Below, in pieces: positions 17,427-25,797 of a stretch of 64,000 nt of DNA. Source of the DNA: Kribbella qitaiheensis (GTDB lineage: Bacteria; Actinomycetota; Actinomycetes; Propionibacteriales; Kribbellaceae). The position numbers and the translations under genes are program-made. How positions within the stretch are numbered: position 1 is the stretch's first letter; each line of letters begins with the position of its first letter. The stretch spans positions 7,502,001 to 7,566,000 of the forward strand of contig NZ_CP043661.1 in the NCBI RefSeq assembly GCF_014217565.1, written 5' to 3'. A model generated the notes under the pieces. The model was not told the origin of the DNA. It saw only the letters and a list, made by a program, of their open reading frames with translations, and ran no database searches.

Positions 17427-18005
17427 TTACTTGCGATACCAAGGCCACCACCAGCGGCGTTTGCGGGCATGCCGTACGACGATGCTGCCGTGGCGGGCCT
17501 CACCGGTCACGCGGAGCCGCACACCACCGGGCGCCGGCGTGCCGGCTTTGTTCGACGCCGTGCCGTGCACCATGTCGACCTCGTCGATGTTGATGCTCCA
17601 GCCCGGCGGCACGATCATCACGACCGAGCTGTGCTTGATCCGCGCGTCGACCTGGATCTCCCGCCAGCGGACCACCGCGTCGGTGAAGTCGAGCCGGACC
17701 GACGAGTGTTCCGCGACGGCGACCACTCGCTCCGGCACCTGCCACGAGCCCTCGCGCTTCTGGGCGCTGTGCTTCGCGCGGATGACCATCTCGGCGGCGC
17801 TGCTGCCGTGCGCGACCGGGACCAGATCCGCGGTCGCCGTCCGCAGCTCCAGTTGGGTCTTGGCCGAGTAGATCTGGGTCAGCCGTTCGTCCAGTTCCTC
17901 GAAGTCGAGCCGGCCGTCGCCGTGGGCTTCCTGCACCATCGAGGCGGCCTGTTCGCGGTCGTTGTCAGAGGCCCGGCGCTCGGGCGGCGGCTGTTCCAGA
18001 CTCAT
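17427..18005 (-). CDS. DUF1707 / SHOCT-like protein with LiaF-like C-terminus
   Basis: A 192-residue protein. The N-terminal DUF1707 segment (RASDNDREQAASMVQEAHGD, GRLDFEELDERL) is typical of actinobacterial regulators and membrane-associated proteins. The second half is beta-rich and resembles the cell-wall-active-antibiotic-response (LiaF-like) domain (VRLDFTDAVVRWREIQVDA). The end is very basic and Trp-rich (RKRRWWWPWYRK). No membrane helix is obvious. Function unknown. It diverges from dxr. Confidence 0.75.
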   Translation of the reverse strand: MSLEQPPPERRASDNDREQAASMVQEAHGDGRLDFEELDERLTQIYSAKTQLELRTATADLVPVAHGSSAAEMVIRAKHSAQKREGSWQVPERVVAVAEHSSVRLDFTDAVVRWREIQVDARIKHSSVVMIVPPGWSINIDEVDMVHGTASNKAGTPAPGGVRLRVTGEARHGSIVVRHARKRRWWWPWYRK

Positions 18006-18077
18006 AGGAGCAAAGGTAGCGCCGAGACCGGGCCGCGCCGTACGGCGAATCGCCTCGGCCACCCCCGACCTGGGACA

Positions 18078-19310
18078 ATGACCGACGTGAATCCGCGTAC
18101 CGTCGTCATCCTCGGCTCGACCGGCTCGATCGGGACCCAGGCGCTCGAGCTGATCGGCCGCAACCGCGACCGGTTCCGGGTGCTCGCGCTCTCGGCCGGT
18201 GGCGACAACGTCGGGCTGCTCGCCCAGCAGGCGCTGGAGTTCGAGGTCGAGGTGGTCGGCGTCGCGAAGGCGACTGTCGCACAGGACCTGCAACTGGCCT
18301 TCTATGCCGAGGCGCAGCGTCGCGGCTACGCGCAGGGCGACTTCCGGATCCCCAAGATCGTCACCGGGCCGGATGCCTCCACCGAACTCGCCGGGATGGC
18401 GTGTGACGTGGTTCTCAACGGCATCACCGGCTCGGTCGGGCTGCGGCCGACGCTCGCCGCGCTGGACGCCGGTACGACGCTCGCGCTCGCCAACAAGGAG
18501 TCTCTGGTCATCGGCGGCCCGCTGGTCGTCAAGCGGGTCAAGCCGGGCCAGATCGTGCCGGTCGACTCCGAGCACAGCGCGATCGCCCAGTGTCTGCGCA
18601 GCGGCACAGCTGACGAGGTACGCCGGTTGCTGGTGACCGCGAGCGGTGGGCCCTTCCGCGGCCGGTCGCGGGCCGAGATGACGGACGTCACGCCCGAGCA
18701 GGCGATGAACCACCCGACCTGGGACATGGGCCCGGTGATCACGATCAACTCGGCCAACCTGATCAACAAGGGGCTCGAGGTGATCGAGGCCCATTTGCTC
18801 TACGGGCTGCCGATGGAACGGATCGACGTGGTGGTGCACCCGCAGTCGATCGTGCACTCGATGGTGGAGTTCATCGACGGCTCGACCGTGGTGCAGGCCT
18901 CGCCACCCGATATGCGGTTGCCGATCGCGCTGGCGCTCGCGTGGCCCGACCGCATTCCGGACGCGGCGCCGTCCTGCGACTGGACCACCGCGTCCAGCTG
19001 GGAGTTCGAGCCGCTCGACGACGAGGCGTTCCCGGCGGTCCAGCTCGCCCGCGAGGCGGGGGAGCGCGGCGGTACGGCGCCCGCAGTACTGAATGCCGCC
19101 AACGAGGTCTGTGTGCAGGCCTTCCGGGAAGGGCGGCTGCCGTTCCTGGGCATCGTCGACACCGTGGCCCGGATCGTGACCGAGCACGACGTACCCTCGT
19201 ACGAGGGACTGTCCGTCGACGACGTGCTCGCGGCGGACGCTTGGGCCCGGACCAGGGCCCGTGAACTGACCGCCGCGACCGACCAGCGCCAGGAGACCAC
19301 ACAGGCATGA
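18078..19310 (+). CDS. dxr: 1-deoxy-D-xylulose 5-phosphate reductoisomerase
   Basis: First committed enzyme of the MEP isoprenoid pathway, reducing and rearranging DXP to MEP with NADPH and a divalent metal. The protein has 410 residues. The dinucleotide motif is GSTGSIG (13-19), followed by ALANKESLVIGG and the metal/substrate segments VDSEHSAIAQCL and TASGGPFRGR. The ATG at 18078 is the start with typical spacing (CTGGGACA upstream). The stop overlaps rip1 by four bases (ATGA). The order dxr-rip1-ispG is the classic actinobacterial arrangement. Confidence 0.97.
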   Translation: MTDVNPRTVVILGSTGSIGTQALELIGRNRDRFRVLALSAGGDNVGLLAQQALEFEVEVVGVAKATVAQDLQLAFYAEAQRRGYAQGDFRIPKIVTGPDASTELAGMACDVVLNGITGSVGLRPTLAALDAGTTLALANKESLVIGGPLVVKRVKPGQIVPVDSEHSAIAQCLRSGTADEVRRLLVTASGGPFRGRSRAEMTDVTPEQAMNHPTWDMGPVITINSANLINKGLEVIEAHLLYGLPMERIDVVVHPQSIVHSMVEFIDGSTVVQASPPDMRLPIALALAWPDRIPDAAPSCDWTTASSWEFEPLDDEAFPAVQLAREAGERGGTAPAVLNAANEVCVQAFREGRLPFLGIVDTVARIVTEHDVPSYEGLSVDDVLAADAWARTRARELTAATDQRQETTQA

Positions 19311-20614
19311 GCGCACTCCTCACACTCCTCGGGATCGTGCTGTTCGTCGTCGGCATCCTGGTGTCGGTCGCACTGCACGAGATGGGCCACATGCTGCCCG
19401 CGAAGGCGTTCGGCATGAAGGTGACCCAGTTTTTCGTCGGCTTCGGCAAGACGGTCTGGTCGGTCAAGCGCGGCGAGACGGAGTACGGGTTCAAGGCGAT
19501 CCCCGCCGGGGGGTTCGTCCGGATCATCGGGATGATGCCGCCGGCCAAGGGGCAGGATGCGACCAAGGTCCGCAAGGCCAACACCGGCCCGATCCAGTCG
19601 CTGGTGGAGAACGCGCGCAGCGCGGAGTACGAGACGATCGAGCCGACCGACGACGGCCGGCTGTTCTACCAGAAGGTGTGGTGGAAGAAGCTGATCGTGA
19701 TGGCGTCCGGCCCGCTGGTGAACGTGGTGATCGCGTTCGTCCTGTTCGGCGGCCTCTACATGATGTACGGCTTCCCGGTCGCGCAGACCACCGTCTCCAC
19801 TGTCACGGACTGCGTGATCCCGGCCTCCGAGGCGTCGGCCGCCCGCAAGTGTGAGCCGGGTGACAAGGAGTCGCCGGCCAAGCAGGCCGGGTTCAAGGTG
19901 GGCGACAAGATCGTGGCGTTCAACGGCACGGCCATCAACAGCTGGGACGACCTCACCCCGCTGATCCGGGCCAACACGGACAAGCCGGCCACCATCGCCG
20001 TGGTCCGCGACGGTCAGCCGGTCACGCTGCGGACCAGCACGATCGTGAACCAGGTGGTGGAGAAGGCCGGCTCGGAGAAGCTGGTCTCGGTCGGCTTCCT
20101 CGGCGTGTCACCCGAGAGCAAGATCGAGCGGCAGGACTTCGGTTTCGTCGTCCACCAGATGGGTCAGATGACGGTCGGCACCGTCCAGGCCCTCGGTCGA
20201 TTCCCCGAGAAGCTGGTCGGCGTGGCCAAGTCGATCGTCGGCGGCCAGCGGGACAAGGACAGCCCGATGAGTGTGGTGGGTGCCAGCAGGGTGGCCGGTG
20301 AGGTCGCCTCGAGCGACCTGACCGTCGGCCAGAAGGCCTCGACGCTGGTGATGCTGCTCGGTTCGCTGAACCTCTTCCTCGCGCTGTTCAACTTCATCCC
20401 GCTGCTGCCCCTGGACGGCGGCCACATGATCGGCGCCATCTGGGAAGGCATCCGGCGCGGGTTCGCCAAGCTGTTCGGTCGTCCCGACCCCGGTTATGTC
20501 GATGTCGCCAAGCTGCTGCCGATCGCTTATGTCGCGGCCAGCTTCATCGTGGTGATGGGCGTCCTGCTCGTCATCGCCGACATCGTCAACCCGATCAAGC
20601 TGTTCAACGGCTAA
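19307..20614 (+). CDS. rip1: Site-2 intramembrane protease (Rip1/RseP family)
   Basis: Membrane zinc metalloprotease of 435 residues. HEMGH (24-28) lies in the first membrane helix and NFIPLLPLDGGH (about 360-371) supplies the third ligand, with a PDZ domain in between (VGDKIVAFNGTAINSWDDL). Proteins of this type cut anti-sigma factors within the membrane after site-1 cleavage; mycobacterial Rip1 controls several sigma factors and envelope lipids. It is translationally coupled to dxr and lies 22 bp before ispG. Confidence 0.93.
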   Translation: MSALLTLLGIVLFVVGILVSVALHEMGHMLPAKAFGMKVTQFFVGFGKTVWSVKRGETEYGFKAIPAGGFVRIIGMMPPAKGQDATKVRKANTGPIQSLVENARSAEYETIEPTDDGRLFYQKVWWKKLIVMASGPLVNVVIAFVLFGGLYMMYGFPVAQTTVSTVTDCVIPASEASAARKCEPGDKESPAKQAGFKVGDKIVAFNGTAINSWDDLTPLIRANTDKPATIAVVRDGQPVTLRTSTIVNQVVEKAGSEKLVSVGFLGVSPESKIERQDFGFVVHQMGQMTVGTVQALGRFPEKLVGVAKSIVGGQRDKDSPMSVVGASRVAGEVASSDLTVGQKASTLVMLLGSLNLFLALFNFIPLLPLDGGHMIGAIWEGIRRGFAKLFGRPDPGYVDVAKLLPIAYVAASFIVVMGVLLVIADIVNPIKLFNG

Positions 20615-20636
20615 TTCCTCAACGGTTAAAGGAAAA

Positions 20637-21788
20637 ATGAGTATCTCCCTGGGCATGCCCGCGCTGCCTCCGCCGACCCTCGCCCCGCGCCGCAAGACTC
20701 GCCAGATCAAGGTCGGCAAGGTGCTGGTCGGTGGTGACGCGCCGGTGTCGGTGCAGTCGATGACGACGACGCTCACGTCGGACGTCAACACCACGCTGCA
20801 GCAGATCGCGGAGCTGACCGCGGCCGGCTGCGACATCGTCCGGGTGGCCTGCCCGTCGCAGGATGACGCCGACGCGCTGCCGGAGATCGCCAGGCACTCG
20901 CAGATCCCGGTGATCGCGGACATCCACTTCCAGCCGAAGTACGTGTTCGCGGCGATCGAGGCCGGTTGCGCCGCAGTACGGGTGAACCCGGGCAACATCC
21001 GCAAGTTCGACGACCAGATCAAGGAGATCGCGGCCGCCGCGAAGGACCACGGCACCTCGATCCGGATCGGCGTCAACGCCGGTTCGCTGGACCCGCGACT
21101 GCTGCAGAAGTACGGCAAGGCGACGCCCGAGGCGCTGGTCGAGTCGGCCGTCTGGGAGGCGTCGCTGTTCGAGGAGCACGACTTCCACGACTTCAAGATC
21201 TCGGTCAAGCACAACGACCCGGTCGTGATGGTCAAGGCGTACGAGCAGCTCTCCGAGGCCGGCGACTGGCCGTTGCACCTCGGCGTCACCGAGGCGGGTC
21301 CGGCGTTCCAGGGCACGATCAAGTCGGCGGTCGCGTTCGGTGCGCTGCTGTCACAGGGGATCGGCGACACCATCCGGGTCTCGCTGTCCGCGCCGCCGGT
21401 CGAAGAGGTCAAGGTCGGCCTGCAGATCCTGCAGTCGCTGAACCTGCGGGAGCGCAAGCTCGAGATCGTCTCCTGCCCGTCCTGCGGGCGCGCCCAGGTT
21501 GACGTCTACACCCTCGCCGAGCAGGTCACGGCCGGCCTGGAGGGGATGGAGGTCCCGCTCCGCGTCGCCGTGATGGGCTGCGTCGTGAACGGCCCGGGCG
21601 AAGCCCGCGAAGCCGACCTCGGTGTTGCCTCCGGCAACGGCAAGGGCCAGATCTTCGTCAAGGGCGAGGTCATCAAGACCGTCCCGGAGTCCAAGATCGT
21701 CGAAACCCTGATCGAAGAGGCCCTCCGCATCGCCGAAGAAATGGGCGAGTCCGCCGAGTCCGGCGAACCCACCGTCACCGTCAGTTGA
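20637..21788 (+). CDS. ispG: 4-hydroxy-3-methylbut-2-enyl diphosphate synthase
   Basis: IspG/GcpE, the [4Fe-4S] enzyme that converts MEcPP to HMBPP in the MEP pathway. It has 383 residues, with cluster cysteines Cys280 and Cys283 (CPSCGRAQVD) and Cys315 (GCVVNGPGEA), plus the conserved TIM-barrel start (VQSMTTTLTSDV). AAAGGAAAA precedes the ATG at 20637. It is the third gene of the dxr-rip1-ispG operon. Confidence 0.97.
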   Translation: MSISLGMPALPPPTLAPRRKTRQIKVGKVLVGGDAPVSVQSMTTTLTSDVNTTLQQIAELTAAGCDIVRVACPSQDDADALPEIARHSQIPVIADIHFQPKYVFAAIEAGCAAVRVNPGNIRKFDDQIKEIAAAAKDHGTSIRIGVNAGSLDPRLLQKYGKATPEALVESAVWEASLFEEHDFHDFKISVKHNDPVVMVKAYEQLSEAGDWPLHLGVTEAGPAFQGTIKSAVAFGALLSQGIGDTIRVSLSAPPVEEVKVGLQILQSLNLRERKLEIVSCPSCGRAQVDVYTLAEQVTAGLEGMEVPLRVAVMGCVVNGPGEAREADLGVASGNGKGQIFVKGEVIKTVPESKIVETLIEEALRIAEEMGESAESGEPTVTVS

Positions 21789-22267
21789 CGGCGTACACCG
21801 TCAGTTGACGGCGTACACCGTCAGGCGCCCCGTCTACTCCGGATGGGGCCGCCTCGCCGCCATCAATGGTGCGGCAGTCATCCGTCCAGCGGTGCGGCAG
21901 TCATCTGTCTGGTCCGTCGACTGCCCGGCTCGACTCGCCGATTTTGTTGCCGAAGTACGGCCAGTCGAGCCGGTAGGTGGAGCAAAAGCCGCGAGTCGAC
22001 CCGGTAAGTGCGTTCTGCACGGCAGGTCGAGCCGGTAGGTGGAGTCGGGCCGGTGGGCGGGGTGTGCTTAGCCCACTGGTTTGAGGGTTCACCCACTGCT
22101 GTGGGGGTTGCCTTCTTGGTACAGCAATGGGGTAACCCCGACATGAGGAGCGAACCACCGCGTTGGCGCGGTCGGTGGGTGTTGCCGGGGAGGCTCGGTG
22201 TGGGTGGGCGGAGGTTGTCGGGGGCTCAGTAGGGGGTGACCGTGGGGGGACGGATAGCCTTCGCGGC
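21776..22267. repeat. Repeat-rich intergenic region after ispG
   Basis: Non-coding stretch of about 480 bp built partly of short direct repeats. A 20-bp unit around CAGTTGACGGCGTACACCGT is duplicated in tandem at the end of ispG (to about 21822). GGTGCGGCAGTCATC appears twice near 21870-21905. GTCGAGCCGGTAGGTGGAG occurs at 21964-21982 and again at 22026-22044. I see no gene here. The GACGG...CCGTC arms of the first repeat could form small hairpins that end the operon. Confidence 0.6.
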
Positions 22268-22816
22268 GTGACTGAATATCTGGTGGTCAGCGCAATCGCG
22301 GGCGAGGCGAAGTATGTGCCGGAGGGGATTCCGGTTGTGTTGACCGGGGTGGGGAAGACCGCGGCTGCGGTGGCTACCGCGAAGGCGTTGGCCGGGCGGG
22401 ATACGAGCGATCTTGTCGTGCTGAACATCGGTACGACGGGGGCGCTGCGGGACGGGTTGTCCGGGTTGTATCTGCCGAGTGAGGTGATCAATCACGACAT
22501 CAACGCCGATGCGGTGCGGGCGATCGGGCTGGATCCGCAGGCGTCGTTGACGATTGATGGTGGGGACGGGACGGTGTTGGCCTCGGGCGACGTGTTTGTC
22601 AGCGATCCCGCGGTACGGGACCGGTTGGCTGAGCGGGCGCATCTGGTCGACATGGAGGGCTACGGTGTCGCGTTCGCCTGCCGGGAGTTCGGCGTACCGG
22701 TGCGGCTCGTGAAGCATGTGTCCGATACCGCCGACGAGGCCGCGATGGACTGGCCGGCGCTTGTCGATGCCAGCGCGAAGGTCCTCGGCGAGTGGGTTCG
22801 CAGCGAAGTTAGCTAG
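22268..22816 (+). CDS. Nucleosidase (MTA/SAH nucleosidase-like)
   Basis: A 182-residue member of the nucleoside phosphorylase/nucleosidase superfamily (PNP-UDP fold). It shows VLTGVGKTAAAVATAKAL, VLNIGTTGALRDGLSG, the catalytic-type segment VDMEGYGVAFACREFG (E-G binding the ribose) and VKHVSDTADE with the acidic residue that acts on the base. The likely reaction is hydrolysis of a purine nucleoside such as 5'-methylthioadenosine or S-adenosylhomocysteine; the exact substrate is not shown. The start is GTG at 22268. It overlaps the convergent NUDIX gene by 8 bp. Confidence 0.8.
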   Translation: MTEYLVVSAIAGEAKYVPEGIPVVLTGVGKTAAAVATAKALAGRDTSDLVVLNIGTTGALRDGLSGLYLPSEVINHDINADAVRAIGLDPQASLTIDGGDGTVLASGDVFVSDPAVRDRLAERAHLVDMEGYGVAFACREFGVPVRLVKHVSDTADEAAMDWPALVDASAKVLGEWVRSEVS

Positions 22817-23309
22817 CGAGGTGCGCCAGCACCTGCGTTTCGCGAGCGAGCCAGCGCTGGACGCCGACGCCGCTCTCGGCGACCGCCCGGTTCGCGGCGA
22901 GCGCGTCTGCGATGGTGATCCACTTCGGCGTCAGCTCCAACTCACTCTCGTAGGCCTCCAGTTCCTGCGAACCACCAGGTACTCCACCTGAGCAGTAGAA
23001 GTAGTGCGACGTCATCTTGAAGACCTCGTACTCCGGCTCGATCGCGCGCAGGTACTCGACGGTCAGCCCGAGCGCCAATCCCACCTCGACCTCATGCAGT
23101 CCGCACTCCTCACCGAACTCGCGTTGCAGTGCCGAACTCATCGTCTCGCCCGCCTCCACCCCGCCGCCCGGGAACTTGTAGTCGCCGTGCCGCGACTCGA
23201 GCAGCAGCAATTCGTCGCCGCGGAACAGTACGCCGCGGACGGCGACGCGCTCGAGCGTGGGCGCGGTCAGGTCGAGGCCGGAGTCATGAACGAACTTGCC
23301 GAGATGCAT
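22809..23309 (-). CDS. NUDIX hydrolase
   Basis: A 166-residue NUDIX protein. The box fits GX5EX7REUXEEXGU: GGVEAGETMSSALQREFGEE begins it and CGL ends it. The fold starts with RVAVRGVLFRGDELLLLESR. NUDIX enzymes cleave nucleoside diphosphates linked to another group; the substrate is unknown. The start is ATG at 23309, 64 bp from the divergent MerR gene. Confidence 0.9.
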   Translation of the reverse strand: MHLGKFVHDSGLDLTAPTLERVAVRGVLFRGDELLLLESRHGDYKFPGGGVEAGETMSSALQREFGEECGLHEVEVGLALGLTVEYLRAIEPEYEVFKMTSHYFYCSGGVPGGSQELEAYESELELTPKWITIADALAANRAVAESGVGVQRWLARETQVLAHLAS

Positions 23310-23323
23310 GCGGCTATTCTGGC

Positions 23324-23355
23324 TTGACCTTGACCCCAAGGGCAGGGTTTAGCGT
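23324..23355 (+). promoter_or_regulatory. MerR-type promoter and operator
   Basis: TTGACC (23324-23329) and TAGCGT (23350-23355) are separated by 20 bp, the long spacer typical of promoters activated by MerR-family proteins through DNA untwisting. An imperfect dyad (ACC...GGGT ends, 23327-23348) fills the spacer. It lies 18 bp before the merR start, which suggests autoregulation of the merR-trx pair. Confidence 0.5.
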
Positions 23356-23373
23356 CGGTGTCGAGGAGGCGGG

Positions 23374-23743
23374 ATGCATATCAGCGACCTGGCGGCCGAG
23401 GGCCGGCGTGACAGTCAAGGCGGTTCGGTACTACGAATCGCAGGGGCTGCTCAAACCCGGACGCGAGCCGAACGGGTACCGGACCTATCGCGACGAGGAC
23501 GTCGCCGTGGTCCGTGAGGTGAAGGCGCTGCTGTCACTCGGGCTGACCGCGGAGCAGACGTATCCGTTCATCGAGTGCCTGCGGGCCGGCAACGACCGGG
23601 CAGACGTCTGCCCGGCCTCGCTGACGGCGTACCGGACCCGGATCGCCGAGGTGGACCGGCGGATCGCCGAACTGAGCGACCTGCGGGCCCGGCTGACCGA
23701 CCTCCTCTCCGACGCCGAGAGCTGGAGGACAAGAACACGATGA
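23374..23743 (+). CDS. MerR-family regulator (frameshifted)
   Basis: MerR-type DNA-binding protein of about 122 residues: winged helix VTVKAVRYYESQGLLKPGRE, then a dimerisation helix. The start MHISDLAAE is separated from the rest by one extra G in GGGCC at 23400-23404; without it the protein reads LAAEAGVTVKAVRYYE. The effector region keeps two Cys (ECLRAGNDRADVCPASL), which could sense redox state or metal. It overlaps the thioredoxin gene by four bases, so redox control of thioredoxin is a reasonable inference. Confidence 0.8.
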
Positions 23744-24075
23744 CCGATCTGCGAATAGCCGACGAGACGAATTTCGACGAGCTGGTACTGCGGGCCGACA
23801 AGCCTGTGCTGGTGGACTTCTGGGCCCAATGGTGCCCACCGTGCCACCAGATCCTGCCGATCCTGGCCCAGATCGCGGACGAGCGCAGGGACCAGCTCAC
23901 CGTCGTGAAGCTGAACTCCGACGAGAACCCGGCCATCTCCTCGAAGTACCGGGTGATGGCCCTGCCGACGCTGATGCTGTTCCATCACGGCGAGCTGATC
24001 TGGTCCATCGTCGGCGCCCGCCCGAAGGCCAAACTCCTGAAAGACCTGGACGAGGCCCTGCTGACAACCGTCTGA
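23740..24075 (+). CDS. trxA: Thioredoxin
   Basis: Thioredoxin of 111 residues with active site WCPPC (31-35); the usual actinobacterial sequence is WCGPC or WCPPC. Standard fold elements follow: KLNSDENPAISSKYRVMALP contains the cis-proline segment, then TLMLFHHGELI. It reduces protein disulfides in the cytoplasm. The ATG at 23740 overlaps the merR stop (ATGA), with GGAGG upstream inside merR. Confidence 0.93.
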   Translation: MTDLRIADETNFDELVLRADKPVLVDFWAQWCPPCHQILPILAQIADERRDQLTVVKLNSDENPAISSKYRVMALPTLMLFHHGELIWSIVGARPKAKLLKDLDEALLTTV

Positions 24076-24082
24076 AGCAGTC

Positions 24083-24118
24083 GGCCCCTGGTGCTGAGAA
24101 GCGCCAGGGGCCTCTCAT
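24083..24118 (+). terminator. Rho-independent-type terminator after thioredoxin
   Basis: Perfect 9-bp stem GGCCCCTGG (24083-24091) / CCAGGGGCC (24104-24112) with a 12-base loop, followed by TCTCATTT. It begins 8 bases after the trx stop. Confidence 0.85.
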
Positions 24119-24129
24119 TTGGTAGCTAG

Positions 24130-24149
24130 CTAGAATGCTAGTATTCTAG
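24130..24149 (+). promoter_or_regulatory. Palindromic operator overlapping the -10 of the RHH gene
   Basis: CTAGAAT (24130-24136) and ATTCTAG (24143-24149) are perfect inverted repeats with a 6-base centre, ending two bases before the ATG. TAGAAT inside it looks like a -10 box, so transcription would begin near the start codon and the mRNA could be leaderless. The AT-rich patch stands out from the GC-rich surroundings. Such sites are typical autoregulatory operators of ribbon-helix-helix proteins. Confidence 0.65.
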
Positions 24150-24151
24150 GC

Positions 24152-24316
24152 ATGAGCGGAGAGGGTGCCAAGAAGGCCCAGTTCAACGTCTACCTGCCGC
24201 CCGAGCTGATCCGGCGGGTCAAGCACAAGGCGATCGACGAAGGCGGCAGCCTGTCGGCCCTGGTCGAGCAGGCACTCACCGACTACCTGGACAAGCATGG
24301 GGAGGCCCGAGGATGA
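24152..24316 (+). CDS. Ribbon-helix-helix (CopG-like) DNA-binding protein
   Basis: A 54-residue protein with the RHH pattern: a strand with polar alternation (AQFNVYLPPELIRRVKHKAI), then a turn (DEGGSLSALVE) and a second helix (ALTDYLDKHG). RHH proteins of this size are often antitoxins or small repressors. The stop overlaps the next frame by four bases (ATGA), an arrangement typical of toxin-antitoxin or regulator-target pairs. A perfect palindrome sits directly before the ATG. Confidence 0.8.
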   Translation: MSGEGAKKAQFNVYLPPELIRRVKHKAIDEGGSLSALVEQALTDYLDKHGEARG

Positions 24317-24487
24317 ACGACATTCCCCTTCGCCGACCCCTTCGCCGAACGGCTCGAGTTGGTCACGACCGAGGACCTCGGCGCCGTCGCGATCCGTCTC
24401 GAGGTAGGCGGCTACCAGGGGCGGCGAAGCGAAGACAGCCTCACGATCGCAGACCCGGACGGTCAGACCACCGTGGTTCGTAGTTGA
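24313..24487 (+). pseudogene. VOC/glyoxalase-like C-terminal fragment, frameshifted
   Basis: Coupled to the RHH gene by ATGA overlap. With one C removed from CCCC near 24325, the frame reads MNDIPFADPFAERLELV, continues through LGAVAIRLEVGGYQG and ends SLTIADPDGQTTVVRS. The first part looks like the last strand of a VOC (glyoxalase) domain and the end like that family's C-terminus, but only about 57 residues exist, half a domain. Either a VOC gene lost its front, or this is a genuine small partner of the RHH protein. There is no known toxin signature. Confidence 0.4.
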
Positions 24488-24509
24488 CTTCGAGCAGACT
24501 TGAGGGCTG

Positions 24510-25769
24510 ATGATCACCGACATGACACTGATCCGGTTGCGCGACGATCCGGACTTCCGCCGGTACTGGGTCGCGCGGGCCTCGTCGCTCACCGGGTCGA
24601 TGGTGACCGCGGTCGCGCTGCCGGTGCTGGTCTACCGGTTGAGCGGCTCGCCGTTCCTGACGGCACTGGTCACCGCGTTGGAGGCCGCGCCGTACCTGCT
24701 GGTCGGGTTGTTCGCCGGCGCTCTCGCGGATCGGTGGAACCGTCGCCGGGTGATGGTGACCGCGGACCTCATCAACGCCGTGGTGATCGGGTCGGTCCCG
24801 CTTGCCTATCTCGCCGGGATCCTCACCGTGGCGCAGGTGCTGGTGGTCGGGTTCGTGGTGCAGATGGTCTTCACGTTCTTCGACGGCGCGAACTTCGGCG
24901 CCCTCCCGGTTCTGGTCGGCCGGGCCCGGGTCGCGCAGGCGAATGCGGCGGTGTGGACGGTTTCGAGTTTGATCGAGCTGTTCGTGCCACCGTTGGCTGG
25001 GTTGTCCCTCGCCGTGCTGAATCCGGCCAACCTGCTCGTCGTCGACGCGCTCAGCTTCGTGGCGTCGGCGATCGCAGTACGGGGCATCGTGCGGGCATTG
25101 TCGGAGCCGCGGGCCGATCAGCGGCCGTTGCGGCCGAAGGTGGTGTTCGCCGACATCGCCGAGGGGGTGCGGTTCCTGGTCGGGCACCCCGGAGTGCGGA
25201 CGATGACGATCGTCGGCAGCTTGCAGTCGTTCGCCGGCGGCGGGTTCATGGCGCTGATGGTCGTGTGGTGTGACCGCGTGCTGCACGTCGGTACGTCGGG
25301 GATCCGGTTCGGGCTGGTCTACGGGACCTGGGGGATCGGGGGCCTGATCGCGGCCCTCGGATTGCCCCGGCTGCTGAAGCGGATGGCGCCGGCCGGGGTA
25401 ACCCTGTACGCCATCCCGGTGTCGGCCACGTTGGGCATCGTCAGTCCGTTGATGCCGACCTGGCAGCTGGCCGCGATCGCCCTGCTGGTGTGGGGTTCGG
25501 CGTACGTGCTGGTGATCGTGAACTCGGTCTCGTACCGGCAGCAGGTGACACCGGAACATCTGCTCGGCCGGGTGAACACGGCGGGCCGGATGTTGTCCTG
25601 GGGAGTGGGCTGGACCGGCGGGTCGGTCGTCGGTGGCGTGGTCGGCAGCGCGATCGGGATCCGGTCCGGAATGCTGGTGATGGGTGCGAGCGGCTTCGTC
25701 GCCGTACTGGTCGCCTGGACCTCGCCACTACGGCGAATTGCGGCGGCGCACGACCCATTGCGCGCCTGA
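24510..25769 (+). CDS. MFS transporter (EntS-like)
   Basis: Major facilitator of 419 residues with about 12 membrane helices and the loop 2-3 motif GALADRWNRRRVMV. The overall pattern (RLRDDPDFRRYWVARASSLT start) is that of the enterobactin-exporter-like/DHA3 group. The likely role is proton-driven export of a small molecule; the substrate is unknown. The ATG at 24510 follows TGAGGG; ATG at 24522 is a possible alternative. Confidence 0.88.
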   Translation: MITDMTLIRLRDDPDFRRYWVARASSLTGSMVTAVALPVLVYRLSGSPFLTALVTALEAAPYLLVGLFAGALADRWNRRRVMVTADLINAVVIGSVPLAYLAGILTVAQVLVVGFVVQMVFTFFDGANFGALPVLVGRARVAQANAAVWTVSSLIELFVPPLAGLSLAVLNPANLLVVDALSFVASAIAVRGIVRALSEPRADQRPLRPKVVFADIAEGVRFLVGHPGVRTMTIVGSLQSFAGGGFMALMVVWCDRVLHVGTSGIRFGLVYGTWGIGGLIAALGLPRLLKRMAPAGVTLYAIPVSATLGIVSPLMPTWQLAAIALLVWGSAYVLVIVNSVSYRQQVTPEHLLGRVNTAGRMLSWGVGWTGGSVVGGVVGSAIGIRSGMLVMGASGFVAVLVAWTSPLRRIAAAHDPLRA

Positions 25770-25797
25770 GCGGCCGGAATCGGCTAGGTTCTGCCCC

